Source of the DNA: Mycobacterium florentinum
GTDB taxonomy: Bacteria > Actinomycetota > Actinomycetes > Mycobacteriales > Mycobacteriaceae
Reading direction: 5' to 3'
Length of the DNA: 64,000 nt
Assembly: GCF_010730355.1 (NCBI RefSeq)
Contig: NZ_AP022576.1
Location: forward strand, 434,001-498,000
The notes under the pieces were generated by a model. It saw only the letters and a program-made list of their open reading frames with translations. It searched no databases and was not told the origin of the DNA. Below are positions 36,794 through 45,495 of the stretch, piece by piece; within the stretch, counting starts at the first letter, position 1, and each line of letters starts with the position of its first letter. A program made the position numbers and the translations under genes.

Positions 36794-38143
36794 TCACGGT
36801 GGCGGGGCGGGGCCGGGCGGTGGGGCCGGCGGCACTCCCGGCCAGAGCGGTACTCCGCCGGGTCCGTACAGCGCCGCCCCGTATGGCGGGCCCCCCGGGT
36901 TGGGCCCGACGGCCGGCCCGGGAATGCACTGGCGGATTGAGGGTGGTTGCGGCACGGCACGGGTCACCGGGAGGTAGTCCGCCCAACAGGGATGCCCGAG
37001 GCCGGGATTCGGCCTGATATCCAGCCCGGTCCCCCATCCGGTGTTGGTGACGAGCTCGCGCACCGGGAAGTTCTTGCTGGCATCCGGCAGTGATCCACAG
37101 CCCGGCTTGCCGCCGGGGCCGCCCTTCGCCGCGACGAGCGGCACGTTGTCGGGAAACACGTAGGGGTCGTTGCCCAGCAGCAACGCCACGTCGAGTTGCA
37201 GCGTGCGACCGTCGGCACCGCCCCACGCCGAATACCCACCGTTGTCGAGATACCACTTGGTGCCCTGCAGGAAGCAGGTGTACTCGGGGTTGTATTTGAA
37301 CAGCAGGTTCGTGGTCGGCTCGAGGATGTTGACCGATGCGACGAGATTGTCCCTGCTGTACCCAAGCAGGTTGGCGCCGGAATTGGACACGCCAATGACG
37401 TTGAGCAGCAGGCTATCCAGTTGATTTGCGTGATTCACGACGGTCGTGCTGGTCGTGCTGGCGGCGTTCAGGATTGTCAGAATGTCTTGGGCGGCAGCAT
37501 CATAGGTGTCGCCGAAGATCTTCAGGGATCTCCAGTCCTGACGGATGGTCTCGCTGCGCTCGTTGAGTGCCGTCAGCACCTGGTTGAGGTCGGTGGTGGT
37601 TTTGCCTATCCGCTCGCCTTGGCCGCGTACGGCATCGGCTACCGCGGTCAGCACCGCGTTCAGTTTGAGCGGATCGATCATGTTGAGCAGGTCCACGACG
37701 TTTTCGAATACGGTGTTGATCTCCGTGCTGACATTCTTCGAATGCAGGACTGCTCCGGCCGACAATCGCGCCCGGCTTGGGTTCTGCGGTATCACCAGGT
37801 CGACGAACTTGGCGCCGAACGCGGTGGTGGCGCTGATCTGTGCCTCGACATTGGCCGGGATATAACGGATTTGATCGGGATCGATCTCCAGCTTCAGGCT
37901 GGTCCCGGTTTTGTCGTCGCCGATCTGGTTGACCCGGCCCACTTGTACGCCGCGCATCATCACCTTGGCGCCGGTGTCCATCACCAGTCCCGACCGGTCC
38001 GCGGTCAGCGTCACCGGCACGAAGGACCGCAGCGTGCCGTTGAACGACATCGCCGTCACGAGGACCACCACACCGATCGCCCCCAGCAGGATCAGCGTCC
38101 ACCACGCGTCGTGCAGACGGTGTTTGGTTGGCCCGCGACTCAT
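36794..38143 (-). CDS. mce3A: Mce-family protein A
   Basis: A 449-residue Mce protein, first of the six. A membrane helix (LILLGAIGVVVLVTAMSF) is followed by a Mce domain (VTLTADRSGLVMDTGAKVMM, RGVQVGRVNQIGD), a helical region, a segment with several Cys (YTCFLQG, KPGCGSLPD, GHPCWADY, IRQCIPG) and a Pro/Gly-rich end. It starts 4 bases after the yrbE3B stop region, consistent with one transcript. With MceB-F and YrbE it builds an envelope-spanning lipid import machine powered by an Mkl-type ATPase, which is not in this window. Confidence 0.87.
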   Translation of the reverse strand: MSRGPTKHRLHDAWWTLILLGAIGVVVLVTAMSFNGTLRSFVPVTLTADRSGLVMDTGAKVMMRGVQVGRVNQIGDDKTGTSLKLEIDPDQIRYIPANVEAQISATTAFGAKFVDLVIPQNPSRARLSAGAVLHSKNVSTEINTVFENVVDLLNMIDPLKLNAVLTAVADAVRGQGERIGKTTTDLNQVLTALNERSETIRQDWRSLKIFGDTYDAAAQDILTILNAASTTSTTVVNHANQLDSLLLNVIGVSNSGANLLGYSRDNLVASVNILEPTTNLLFKYNPEYTCFLQGTKWYLDNGGYSAWGGADGRTLQLDVALLLGNDPYVFPDNVPLVAAKGGPGGKPGCGSLPDASKNFPVRELVTNTGWGTGLDIRPNPGLGHPCWADYLPVTRAVPQPPSIRQCIPGPAVGPNPGGPPYGAALYGPGGVPLWPGVPPAPPPGPAPPP

Positions 38144-38147
38144 GCCG

Positions 38148-38999
38148 CTAGCTCGCCAGGTGGAAGTTCGGGGACTGGCCGTAGATGGCCAGCGTCATGA
38201 TGACGATCGCGATCGACGCGAGGACCATCGAGGCACGCACGGCCCGGCCGACGGCCTCCCCGACCCCGGCGGGCCCGCCGTGCGCGGTATACCCGTAGTA
38301 GGTACACACCAGCATGATCATCAGCGAGACCACGACGACCTCGAACGACGACCAGAGCACATCGGTCGGGCGCAGGAACGTATTGAAGTAGTGGTCGTAC
38401 ACACCGGAGCCCTGCCCGTACACAGCCGTGGTCCCGATGCGGGCGGCGAGGTAGGCCGTCATGAGCCCCACGCAAAATAGCGGGATCGCCACGACCACGC
38501 CCGCCAGCACTCGGGTGCTGGCCAGGTAGCTGACGCTGCGGATACCGATCACCTCGAGCGCGTCGATTTCCTCGTTGATCCGCATCGCCCCCAGCTGGGC
38601 GGTGGCGCCGGCGCCGACGGTGGCGGCCAGCGCGACCATGACGGTACCCGGCTGAATCTCGCGGGTGTTGAAGAACGCCGACGCGAAGCCGGTGAGGGCT
38701 TCCACGCCCACCGAGGCGAACTGGTTGTAGCCCTGTACCGCAACGATCGCGCCGGTGGTCATCGCCAAGAATCCGACGATGACGACCGTTCCGCCGATCA
38801 CCGCGAGAGTCCCGACGCCCAAACCCATTTGCGCGATGACCCGCAGCAGCTCGCCGCGGTAGTGCATGACCGCGTCGGGAATCCCCGCGACGGCGCTGGC
38901 ATAGAACCGTACCTGTGAGCCCATCCGATTCCACTCGCCCACAACCGAATCCGTCAAGCGTTGGACCTGTCGTGGGCCGCTCGGAACACCAACCGTCAT
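38148..38999 (-). CDS. yrbE3B: YrbE-type permease subunit B
   Basis: A 283-residue MlaE/YrbE permease with five or six hydrophobic helices. Typical features are VVGEWNRMGSQVRFY, GTLAVIGGTVVIVGFLAM, VGVEALTGFASAFFNTREIQ, and the conserved coupling-helix region LGAMRINEEIDALEVIGIRS that contacts the ATPase. It forms the transmembrane channel with YrbE3A. The ATG at 38999 follows the yrbE3A stop by 9 bases. Confidence 0.9.
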   Translation of the reverse strand: MTVGVPSGPRQVQRLTDSVVGEWNRMGSQVRFYASAVAGIPDAVMHYRGELLRVIAQMGLGVGTLAVIGGTVVIVGFLAMTTGAIVAVQGYNQFASVGVEALTGFASAFFNTREIQPGTVMVALAATVGAGATAQLGAMRINEEIDALEVIGIRSVSYLASTRVLAGVVVAIPLFCVGLMTAYLAARIGTTAVYGQGSGVYDHYFNTFLRPTDVLWSSFEVVVVSLMIMLVCTYYGYTAHGGPAGVGEAVGRAVRASMVLASIAIVIMTLAIYGQSPNFHLAS

Positions 39000-39008
39000 C
39001 GGTTCACC

Positions 39009-39872
39009 TCACGACACCATGAACGGCATGCCGATGGCGGTGACGATGATGTTGATGACGAACAAGACGATGAAGGCAAACACCACCGTCTCGTTGACCG
39101 CCCTGCCGACGCCGGCCGGGCCACCGCCCACCGACATCCCCTTGTAGCAGGCGATCAGGCCCGCCATCAGCCCGAACAGCGTTGCCTTGATCATCGAAAT
39201 GATCACGTCGATCGTGTGGGTGAGGGTGGTCAGGCCCGCCACCCATGCGCCCGCCGAGACGTGCATCAGAAAGACCGAGCAGAAGAACGCGCCGATCAAG
39301 CCTGTCGCGGTCACCACCGAACTCAGGGCGAGGGAGACCGTCGTCGCGGCCAGCACGCGCGGAACCGCCAGCGCCTGAATCGGGTTGATGCCCATCACCC
39401 GTAGCGCGTCGAGTTCCTCCCGGATGGTGCGCGCACCCAGGTCGGCACACATCGCGGTGGCGCCCGCGCCCGCTACGACCAATACCGTGACAATCGGGGC
39501 ACTTTGGTCCACGGTGAAGATCGCGCAACCGGTGCCCGAGAAGTCCGCCGCGCCGATGTCGGTGAGCAGGACATTGAACAAGAAGCCCGAAATCACCGCC
39601 CAGGGGATCGTCATCAATACCCCCGGCAGTGTGGACACCCGGGCGACAAACCAGCACTGCAGCAGGTATTCCCGCCACGCGAACGGTGGCCTGAAGATGG
39701 ACACGAAGGTCTCCGCCGACATCACGAAGAAATCGCCCATCGCGCGGACCGGCTTCGCCGCCTGATCGACCACCATCACCATCGCGCCGGGCACCGCCTG
39801 GATTCGACGCCGTGTCGTCGGGTGGAGTTGCTCACGTTGCCCCCCGGACAGGTCGAAGTGGACGAGTGACAT
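39009..39872 (-). CDS. yrbE3A: YrbE-type permease subunit A
   Basis: A 287-residue permease with the MlaE signature GATAMCADLGARTIREELDAL and MGINPIQALAVPRVLA, plus several hydrophobic helices. It heads the mce operon. The ATG at 39872 (MSLVHFDLSGGQ) is chosen from the homologue pattern; TACCCT lies 5 bases upstream (39878-39883), so a leaderless start is possible, although an Mce3R-like operator about 100 bases upstream suggests another promoter there. In M. tuberculosis yrbE3A is divergent from mce3R; here a P450/aldehyde dehydrogenase module lies between them. Confidence 0.88.
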   Translation of the reverse strand: MSLVHFDLSGGQREQLHPTTRRRIQAVPGAMVMVVDQAAKPVRAMGDFFVMSAETFVSIFRPPFAWREYLLQCWFVARVSTLPGVLMTIPWAVISGFLFNVLLTDIGAADFSGTGCAIFTVDQSAPIVTVLVVAGAGATAMCADLGARTIREELDALRVMGINPIQALAVPRVLAATTVSLALSSVVTATGLIGAFFCSVFLMHVSAGAWVAGLTTLTHTIDVIISMIKATLFGLMAGLIACYKGMSVGGGPAGVGRAVNETVVFAFIVLFVINIIVTAIGMPFMVS

Positions 39873-39973
39873 CCGCGAGGGTACGCGGCACGCGGCCATG
39901 ATGTCCATAGCCAATACGCATAATTTCGGATGACTCGTTCGCAAAGGACGAAGCAAAACAGCACTTATGTGTG

Positions 39974-39995
39974 ATGATGTATCTAGATAGTACCG
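39974..39995 (+). promoter_or_regulatory. Mce3R-like operator, site A (upstream of mce operon)
   Basis: ATGATGTATCTAGATAGTAC begins at 39974; its core TATCTAGATA (39980-39989) is a perfect 10-bp palindrome. The same word, with one mismatch over 16 bases, is found upstream of the LEH-mce3R pair (45428), and a related one between the mel2 and echA13 operons (53838-53859, minus strand). It is the only AT-rich signal in the 224-base gap between the ferredoxin gene and yrbE3A. Binding by Mce3R is inferred, not shown. Confidence 0.6.
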
Positions 39996-40096
39996 TCGTT
40001 GCGTCGGGCGAGTCGCCGCGTGCGCGGCCGTCCCGGGGGTTTTTTGCGGGCCCGCCTCCGGGCCGTTTCGCGTTGGCCGGGCCGAGCCTCATCCGG

Positions 40097-40303
40097 TCAC
40101 TCCGGAACCAACTGCAGCGCCCCCGACGGGCACAGTTTGACCGCGTTATGCACCCTGCGCGCGACGTCGGATTGGGCCGCGTTCGGGACCTCGTCGGCGG
40201 CCAGCAGCACGACGCCGTCGTCGTCCTGGTCGAAGAATTCGCCGGCGGTCATCACGCACATTCCGGCGGACATGCAGATCTCGCGGTCCGCGGCGATTTT
40301 CAT
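40097..40303 (-). CDS. 3Fe-4S type ferredoxin
   Basis: A 68-residue ferredoxin. The cluster ligands are in REICMSAGMCVMTAG (Cys near residues 10 and 16) and KLCPSGAL (Cys near residue 57), as in the 3Fe-4S ferredoxins that feed mycobacterial P450s. The ATG at 40303 overlaps the SnoaL stop by ATGA, and the SnoaL ATG likewise overlaps the P450 stop, so the three proteins are made together. It should pass electrons from a ferredoxin reductase to the P450. No dedicated reductase is adjacent. Confidence 0.88.
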   Translation of the reverse strand: MKIAADREICMSAGMCVMTAGEFFDQDDDGVVLLAADEVPNAAQSDVARRVHNAVKLCPSGALQLVPE

Positions 40304-40707
40304 GAGAAGGCCTGCAGGGTCAGCGCCGAATTCATGAAGTCGCGGAAGTGCAGCCACCGACCGTCGCGCAACGTAATGATGTGCGCGAACTCGGATTCCC
40401 ATTCGTGTCCGGTGGCCGGGCGCCGGAAACGTTGACGGCCCCAGGTGGCGAGTTCGTCGCCCTGGGCGATGAACTTCCACGCCTCCATCTCGACGATCTC
40501 GATGTGCTGCCCGACCGTGGCGAAGAACATCGTCGCTTCGTCGATGCCGCGGTAATCGCCAGCATACGGGATCTTTTCGGTGCCGTAGTAGGTGATTCGC
40601 ACCTCGGGATCGAGGTGACGCAGCGCGGTCTCGAGGTCGCCGGCCGGCACCGCGATGTAGATGGCTTTGGTCGCCTCGATATTGCGCGACTCGATGGTGG
40701 TTGTCAT
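40300..40707 (-). CDS. SnoaL-like (NTF2-fold) protein
   Basis: A 135-residue cone-fold protein (EATKAIYIAVPAGDLETALRH, EVRITYYGTEKIPYAGDYRG, GHEWESEFAHIITLRDGRW, HFRDFMNSA). SnoaL/NTF2 proteins catalyse cyclisation, dehydration or hydrolysis in small lipid or polyketide chemistry, or only bind a hydrophobic ligand. The ATG at 40707 overlaps the P450 stop by 4 bases and the stop overlaps the ferredoxin ATG, so it is co-translated in the middle of a P450-SnoaL-ferredoxin operon. It may hold or process the P450 product. Confidence 0.8.
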   Translation of the reverse strand: MTTTIESRNIEATKAIYIAVPAGDLETALRHLDPEVRITYYGTEKIPYAGDYRGIDEATMFFATVGQHIEIVEMEAWKFIAQGDELATWGRQRFRRPATGHEWESEFAHIITLRDGRWLHFRDFMNSALTLQAFS

Positions 40708-41969
40708 GAAAGGTGAAGGGGCAGACGGACATAGGCATGCGTCAGCAGGCTGGCGGTCTGCTTGGTGCCGGGATCGTCGGTCAGGGCGATCGTCTGGTAG
40801 CGATCCAGTACGGCGTTGAGTACCGCCATGACCTCCAGCCGGGCCAGTGATGCGCCGAGGCAGAAGTGCAGTCCGTGACCGAGCGAAAGCTGCTGGCGGA
40901 TGTTCGGCCGATCGATGTCGAGTCGATCCGGATTCGCAAACACCGCGGGATCCCGGTTGGCCGAACCGAAGAACAACGCCACCCACTCCCCCTTGCGGAT
41001 CAGCTTGCCGTCGATCTCGACGTCGCGGGTCGCGATGCGGAACAGGCGTTGCGGCGGCCCGTCGAGCCGAAGTGTCTCCTCGACAAAGGGATTCAGCAGG
41101 GTGCGGTCGGCGCGCAGGCGTGCCTGGACCTCGGGCTCGCGCGCCAGTGCGTGCAGCAGGTTGCCAATCAGAAAGGTCGTGGTCTCGCTGCCGGCCACCA
41201 CGAGGGTGACGCAGAACCGCACGATTTCCTCCGGCGTCAGCCGCTGCCCGTCCACCTCGGCGCGCAGCAGCGCCGAAATCAGGTCCTCGGCGTCCTCCAC
41301 TCCTTCGCTGTCGTCACCGCTCTCCCGCTCCGCCAGCCGGGCGGTGTGCTCGGCGAGCCGGGTGGCGAACGTCGTCACCATCTCCTCATTGCTGGCGATG
41401 CGTTCTTCGGGGGTCAGCGATGACGAGAGCATGAAGGCGTTGGCCCACCGCCGAAACCGGACATGATCGCCGTCTGGCAATCCCAGCAGGCGCACCATGG
41501 CCCGGGTCGGAACCTCGGCGGCGAATTCCATCACCTCCACGGTCGGATCGCCGCCGTCATCGAGTGACGCGAGCAGCTGCGGGATCAGCTCGCCCAGCCA
41601 ACCCTCGAGTTTCTTGACGCGGCGCGGCGAGAACGCCTGGCTGACCAGCTTTCGTTCCACCTCGTGCTTGGGCGGGTCGGTATTGACCAGCATCAGGCTC
41701 GGGGCCGACGAGGCCTCCTGCAGGGGATCGCGCGACGAGAAGGTGGTGCTGTCCTTGGCGGCCTCGAAGACCTGGTCGTAGCGGAAGAGCGCCCACGCGG
41801 TCACGGGCTCGTCGGCACCGGGAATGGTTCCCGGCGGCCAATCCCGATACCCCGCAACGGGTGAGAGCTTTCTCAGCTGTTCATACAGCGGATACGGATT
41901 GGCGACGCCAACTGGTGTGGGAAGCAATTCGATGGCTGAAACCGATTCCGAAACGGATGCTGAGGACAT
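40704..41969 (-). CDS. cytochrome P450
   Basis: A 421-residue P450. The I-helix oxygen-activation motif is VVAGSETTTF, the K-helix is EETLRLDG, and the heme loop is LGHGLHFCLGASLAR with the heme Cys near residue 370 (Leu replaces the usual first Phe). It hydroxylates an unknown hydrophobic substrate; its placement next to mce genes and SCP2 suggests a sterol or terpenoid. The ATG at 41969 has AGAGG 9 bases upstream; in-frame GTG 41987 and TTG 41999 are alternatives. A CCCCnAACGGGGG box at 42005-42018, shared with the SCP2-ALDH operon, lies about 35 bases upstream of the ATG. Confidence 0.92.
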   Translation of the reverse strand: MSSASVSESVSAIELLPTPVGVANPYPLYEQLRKLSPVAGYRDWPPGTIPGADEPVTAWALFRYDQVFEAAKDSTTFSSRDPLQEASSAPSLMLVNTDPPKHEVERKLVSQAFSPRRVKKLEGWLGELIPQLLASLDDGGDPTVEVMEFAAEVPTRAMVRLLGLPDGDHVRFRRWANAFMLSSSLTPEERIASNEEMVTTFATRLAEHTARLAERESGDDSEGVEDAEDLISALLRAEVDGQRLTPEEIVRFCVTLVVAGSETTTFLIGNLLHALAREPEVQARLRADRTLLNPFVEETLRLDGPPQRLFRIATRDVEIDGKLIRKGEWVALFFGSANRDPAVFANPDRLDIDRPNIRQQLSLGHGLHFCLGASLARLEVMAVLNAVLDRYQTIALTDDPGTKQTASLLTHAYVRLPLHLS

Positions 41970-42004
41970 GCGATCAGCCTCTGTCACGCGCGGCGGCAAA
42001 TCGA

Positions 42005-42018
42005 TCCCCCGTTGGGGG
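42005..42018 (-). promoter_or_regulatory. CCCC-AAC-GGGG box upstream of the P450 operon
   Basis: On the minus strand this reads CCCCCAACGGGGGA. Matching words, CCCCGAACGGGGGAAG and CCCCAAAGGGGAAG, lie upstream of the SCP2-ALDH operon (45294-45309 and 45272-45285). The box is nearly palindromic and sits between the divergent P450 and GAF-LuxR genes, so the LuxR protein is the prime candidate for binding it. Confidence 0.55.
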
Positions 42019-42084
42019 GGACTCCTGCCCCCTTACGAGGTGAATTTCTGATTTCCGCCCTGCCACGGCGCTGCCCAGAGGAAA

Positions 42085-43299
42085 GTGAGCATCGTGATTG
42101 GTGTCAACGTCGACGATGTCATTTCCGGAATGTCCGATCCCCCCGCGCCCAACGCGCTCGCCGACGGTAACCATCCCGGTTGGGCGTCGCGTCCGGCCCG
42201 GGAATCGGAGGCCGCGCGCCGCTACCGCGAGGCATTTCAAGAATGCGACGTCGATCCCACCGACGACCCGTTGGCGGTGGTGGCCGAGGCCATCGACACC
42301 AAGGCGGCGATCGTACGTAATGCGTTGGAACCGCACGGGGATGAGCACGCGCTCAACGCACTCGACGGGTTGCTGGACCTGTGCTCGCTGGAGAGGGAGC
42401 TGATCGAGGACGGTGCCAAGCGGCGCACCTTCGCATTGCTGGCCGTGCAGGAAGGCTTGAGCAAGCTACGTGCCGTCGACGATGTCGCGACGATCGTCGA
42501 TCGGGCGCCACGCGAGATGGTGGAATCGTGTGGATTCGACCGTGCCGTGCTCTTTCGTGTGCACGAGGGCCGAATGGTCATGGAATCAGCGTATTTCGGT
42601 GAGGACACCGAGGGCGCCGAGAAGATGGTCGCCTTCGCGCAGTCCGTCGCACCCCTGCTGGATCACATGCTGATCGAAACGCAGATGATCCGTCGCCACG
42701 CGCCCGCGATCGTGCGCGACGCCCGCAACGACCCGCGGGTCAACCGGCCGATCATCGATTTCTCGCTGACGCATTCGTACTGCGCGGCTCCGATCATGCC
42801 GACGGGCAAGGTGATTGGGTTCCTGCACGCCGACCGGCTTTACTCGGGCCGCATTGTCGACGAGATCGATCGCGACACGGTATGGGCATTCGCCGAGGGT
42901 TTCGGCTACGCCTACGAACGCACGGTCTTGCTGGAGCGAATGCGCCGCCAGCACGACGAGGTCCAGCGGGCATTGGCGTCCGCGGACCAGGCGGCTCGCG
43001 CGCTGCAGGACGCGGACCTGGACCTGCGCAAGATCGAGCCGGTCGAACGCAGCCCCGCCGCACGGTCATTGGCCGAGGTGCAGACGCGGGTGATGACGAT
43101 GCTGACGCGCCGTGAGGTCGAGGTCCTCCGGCTGATGGCGGCCGGCCGCACCAATCAGCAGATCGCCGATGAGTTGGTGATCTCGGCGGGCACGGTCAAG
43201 TCTCACGTGAAAAGGGTGCTGCGCAAGCTGAACGCGACCAACCGCGCGGAGGCGGCGTCGGCGTATGTGCGCCTGGCCAGTGTGCCCGAAGTGGGTTGA
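42085..43299 (+). CDS. GAF-domain LuxR-type regulator
   Basis: A 404-residue regulator. A GAF-like sensory domain spans about residues 120-290 ([59 protein letters not shown]), followed by a coiled helix and a C-terminal LuxR helix-turn-helix ([33 protein letters not shown]). The start is GTG at 42085 with AGAGGA close upstream; the GTG at 42094 is an alternative. It is divergent from the P450 operon and adjacent to the SCP2-ALDH operon, which share a CCCC-AAC-GGGG box, so it probably activates both. The ligand sensed by the GAF domain is unknown. Confidence 0.85.
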   Translation: MSIVIGVNVDDVISGMSDPPAPNALADGNHPGWASRPARESEAARRYREAFQECDVDPTDDPLAVVAEAIDTKAAIVRNALEPHGDEHALNALDGLLDLCSLERELIEDGAKRRTFALLAVQEGLSKLRAVDDVATIVDRAPREMVESCGFDRAVLFRVHEGRMVMESAYFGEDTEGAEKMVAFAQSVAPLLDHMLIETQMIRRHAPAIVRDARNDPRVNRPIIDFSLTHSYCAAPIMPTGKVIGFLHADRLYSGRIVDEIDRDTVWAFAEGFGYAYERTVLLERMRRQHDEVQRALASADQAARALQDADLDLRKIEPVERSPAARSLAEVQTRVMTMLTRREVEVLRLMAAGRTNQQIADELVISAGTVKSHVKRVLRKLNATNRAEAASAYVRLASVPEVG

Positions 43300-43302
43300 C
43301 AC

Positions 43303-44826
43303 TCAGCCGATGTCGGCGTTTCCGAGCAAGACGTCGTACGGCTTGGCCTCGCGTCCGCCGGACAGGTCCAGGTGCACCGTTTTGACCTCCGTGTAGGCAT
43401 CGAGCGCGTCGGGGCCCAGTTCGCGTCCGATCCCGCTTTGCTTGTAGCCGCCGAACGGCAGCCGGCAGTTGATCTGGTGTGCGTCGTTGATCCACACGCT
43501 GCCGGACCGAATCTGTTCGGCCATCGCCAATCCCCTGGCGTTATCCGATGTCCAGATGCTGGCCGCCAGGCCGTAATCGCTGTCGTTGGCGATCGCGACG
43601 GCTTGTTCGTCGTCGTCATACGGGATGACCACGAGCACCGGGCCGAAGACTTCCTCGCGCGCGATCGCCATGTCGTTGGAGACGCCGGTGAGAATTGTCG
43701 GCGCGACCCAGAACCCCTTGTCGAACGATCCACCGGTGATCGCTTCTCCACCCAGCACGACGCTGGCGCCGGCCGCTCGCGCCTCGTCGACGTAGGTCAG
43801 GATGCGAATGCGCTGCGCCGCGTCGATCACCGGACCCAGATCGGTATCCCAGTCGCGGGTCGGGCCGACCACGATCGTTTTCGCGCGCCCCACGAGGCGC
43901 TCGACGAACTCGTCGTGCAGTGCGGCGGGAACCAGTGCGCGGGTGCCGGACTCGCAGATCTGACCCGAGTAGGCGAAGCAGCCGTAGAGCACTCCGTCGA
44001 CGGCCAGCTCGAGGTCGGCGTCGTCGAGAACAATCGACGGGCCCTTGCCGCCCAGCTCGAGGGTCACCTGTTTGACCGTGCTCGATGCCAGCCGCATGAT
44101 TTCGCGTCCGACCGCGGTGGAGCCGGTGAACGCGATCTTGCCGACGTCGGGATGCGAGGCGAGCCGCGCCCCGGCAACGTGGCCTTCCCCCGGGACGACG
44201 TTGAGTACGCCCTCCGGCAAGCCGTTGCGTTCGGCGATGCGGGCGAATTCCAGGATCGACAGCGGGGTGTGTTCGTCGGGCTTGACGACGACGCTGTTGC
44301 CGGCCGCGAGTGCCGGCCCTATCTTCCAAATGGTCAGCAGCAGGGGGAAATTCCACGGCGTTATCGCGCCAACGACACCGATCGGCTCGCGATGCACGAC
44401 GCTTTGACTGAGCACGGGGAAGGTCTCGACCGGTGCGGGCCGTTGCCATGCGTAGTTCTCGGCGAGGTCGGCGAAATAGCTGAAGTGACTCAGCGCGTAC
44501 CCGATGTGAAATCCGGTCGCCAATCGGATGGTGGCACCGTTGCAGGCCATCTCCAGCTCGATGAGTTCATCGCTGGCCTGGTTGGCCGCGGCAGCGATCC
44601 GGCGCATCACCTCGGCGCGATCCTGCGGTGTCGCGCGCGACCAGGTGCCCCGCTCGAAGACGGCCTTGGCGGTCGTGACCGCCGCATCGACATGTGCCGC
44701 ATCGCCTTGCGCGACGGTCGCGATCAACCTCTCGTCACCGGGGTCGAAGATCTCCATTCGCCGGTCGGAGTCGACCGGCCGGCCGCCGATCAACATCGGG
44801 TGGTGCGGGACAGTCACGGTGGTCAT
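43303..44826 (-). CDS. aldehyde dehydrogenase
   Basis: A 507-residue NAD(P)-dependent aldehyde dehydrogenase. Markers are TPWNFPLLLTIWKIGPAL, FTGSTAVGREI, VTLELGGKGPSIV (general base Glu), the catalytic Cys in GQICESGTRALV, and EVFGPVLVVIPYD. It oxidises an aldehyde, probably one made from the P450 or LEH products. The ATG at 44826 lies only 4 bases after the SCP2 gene stop (44831), so the two form one operon; the longer frame to 44859 is a shadow. It converges on the LuxR gene with a 3-base gap. Confidence 0.92.
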   Translation of the reverse strand: MTTVTVPHHPMLIGGRPVDSDRRMEIFDPGDERLIATVAQGDAAHVDAAVTTAKAVFERGTWSRATPQDRAEVMRRIAAAANQASDELIELEMACNGATIRLATGFHIGYALSHFSYFADLAENYAWQRPAPVETFPVLSQSVVHREPIGVVGAITPWNFPLLLTIWKIGPALAAGNSVVVKPDEHTPLSILEFARIAERNGLPEGVLNVVPGEGHVAGARLASHPDVGKIAFTGSTAVGREIMRLASSTVKQVTLELGGKGPSIVLDDADLELAVDGVLYGCFAYSGQICESGTRALVPAALHDEFVERLVGRAKTIVVGPTRDWDTDLGPVIDAAQRIRILTYVDEARAAGASVVLGGEAITGGSFDKGFWVAPTILTGVSNDMAIAREEVFGPVLVVIPYDDDEQAVAIANDSDYGLAASIWTSDNARGLAMAEQIRSGSVWINDAHQINCRLPFGGYKQSGIGRELGPDALDAYTEVKTVHLDLSGGREAKPYDVLLGNADIG

Positions 44827-44830
44827 GGAC

Positions 44831-45232
44831 TCAGGCCACCCCGCGATCTTTGTCGGCAATCTTGGCCCGGTACATCGGGAACAGCGGCTTGGTCAGCGGG
44901 ATGAGCCGCAACAGCTTGCCGATTTGGCCCTTGGCCTTGACCTGGCCCTTGGCCAGCCCGACGGTGAGGTTGTAGTCACCGCGCCAGAATCGGTCCGCCA
45001 CATCGGCGGGCATCGTCATGGTGATATCGGGCTTGAGATCGCTTGGGCCGCAGATGACTTGGAAATCTTCGCGCAGCGCGACGGTGAGTTCGTAGTCCGG
45101 ATCGGTGTAGATGACCCGCAGCACGATGTTGGCGGCCCGGAATTTGGGTCCCGACTGCGGGTGTTCTCCCGCCTCGCGAAAGACGCCGCCGATGTACCTG
45201 TCGATCTCGCTGGGATCGCTGAAGAAACTCAT
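44831..45232 (-). CDS. SCP2 sterol-binding domain protein
   Basis: A 133-residue protein with an SCP2-like fold (LRVIYTDPDYELTVALREDF, ITMTMPADVADRFWRGDYNL, VGLAKGQVKAKGQIGKLLRL). SCP2 domains bind sterols and fatty acyl chains; here it may deliver the substrate or product to the P450 and ALDH. The ATG at 45232 is used because the domain begins just after it; the frame to 45343 is an overlap artefact. Upstream lie two CCCC-AAC-GGGG type boxes (45272-45285, 45294-45309). Confidence 0.8.
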   Translation of the reverse strand: MSFFSDPSEIDRYIGGVFREAGEHPQSGPKFRAANIVLRVIYTDPDYELTVALREDFQVICGPSDLKPDITMTMPADVADRFWRGDYNLTVGLAKGQVKAKGQIGKLLRLIPLTKPLFPMYRAKIADKDRGVA

Positions 45233-45271
45233 GATCGGCAATGCAATCACCGCGGCGACGTCAGGGTTAGT

Positions 45272-45285
45272 CCCCAAAGGGGAAG
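45272..45285 (+). promoter_or_regulatory. CCCC-AAC-GGGG type box 1 upstream of SCP2-ALDH operon
   Basis: CCCCAAAGGGGAAG, a near palindrome 40 bases upstream of the SCP2 ATG. A second copy starts 22 bases further on (45294), two helical turns away. Both resemble the box upstream of the P450 operon. Confidence 0.5.
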
Positions 45286-45293
45286 TCTTGGTG

Positions 45294-45309
45294 CCCCGAA
45301 CGGGGGAAG
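45294..45309 (+). promoter_or_regulatory. CCCC-AAC-GGGG type box 2 upstream of SCP2-ALDH operon
   Basis: CCCCGAACGGGGGAAG matches the P450-side box (CCCCCAACGGGGGA on the minus strand) at 12 of 13 aligned positions, the best agreement of the three copies. Tandem copies 22 bases apart fit cooperative binding of a dimeric regulator. Confidence 0.55.
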
Positions 45310-45427
45310 CGCGGACGGTGGCGATACGCGTCCGGGGCGACAACCGCCCGGCATATGTCCATGATCAGTATGGCTCTGCGCGCTGCCTGAAGCGATGAAT
45401 TGCGGTGTTATCGCGTATATATGTCAA

Positions 45428-45449
45428 ATGATGTATCTTGATAATCCGA
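45428..45449 (+). promoter_or_regulatory. Mce3R-like operator, site B (upstream of LEH-mce3R)
   Basis: ATGATGTATCTTGATAATCC (45428-45447) matches site A (39974) over ATGATGTATCTnGATA with a single mismatch. It contains GATAAT, which could be the -10 of the LEH gene whose ATG is at 45496. The downstream mce3R gene makes this a likely autoregulatory site. Confidence 0.6.
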
Positions 45450-45495
45450 TACAAATTACGCCAGCGCGGCAAATGCTCAAGGAGGAGCCGTTCGC

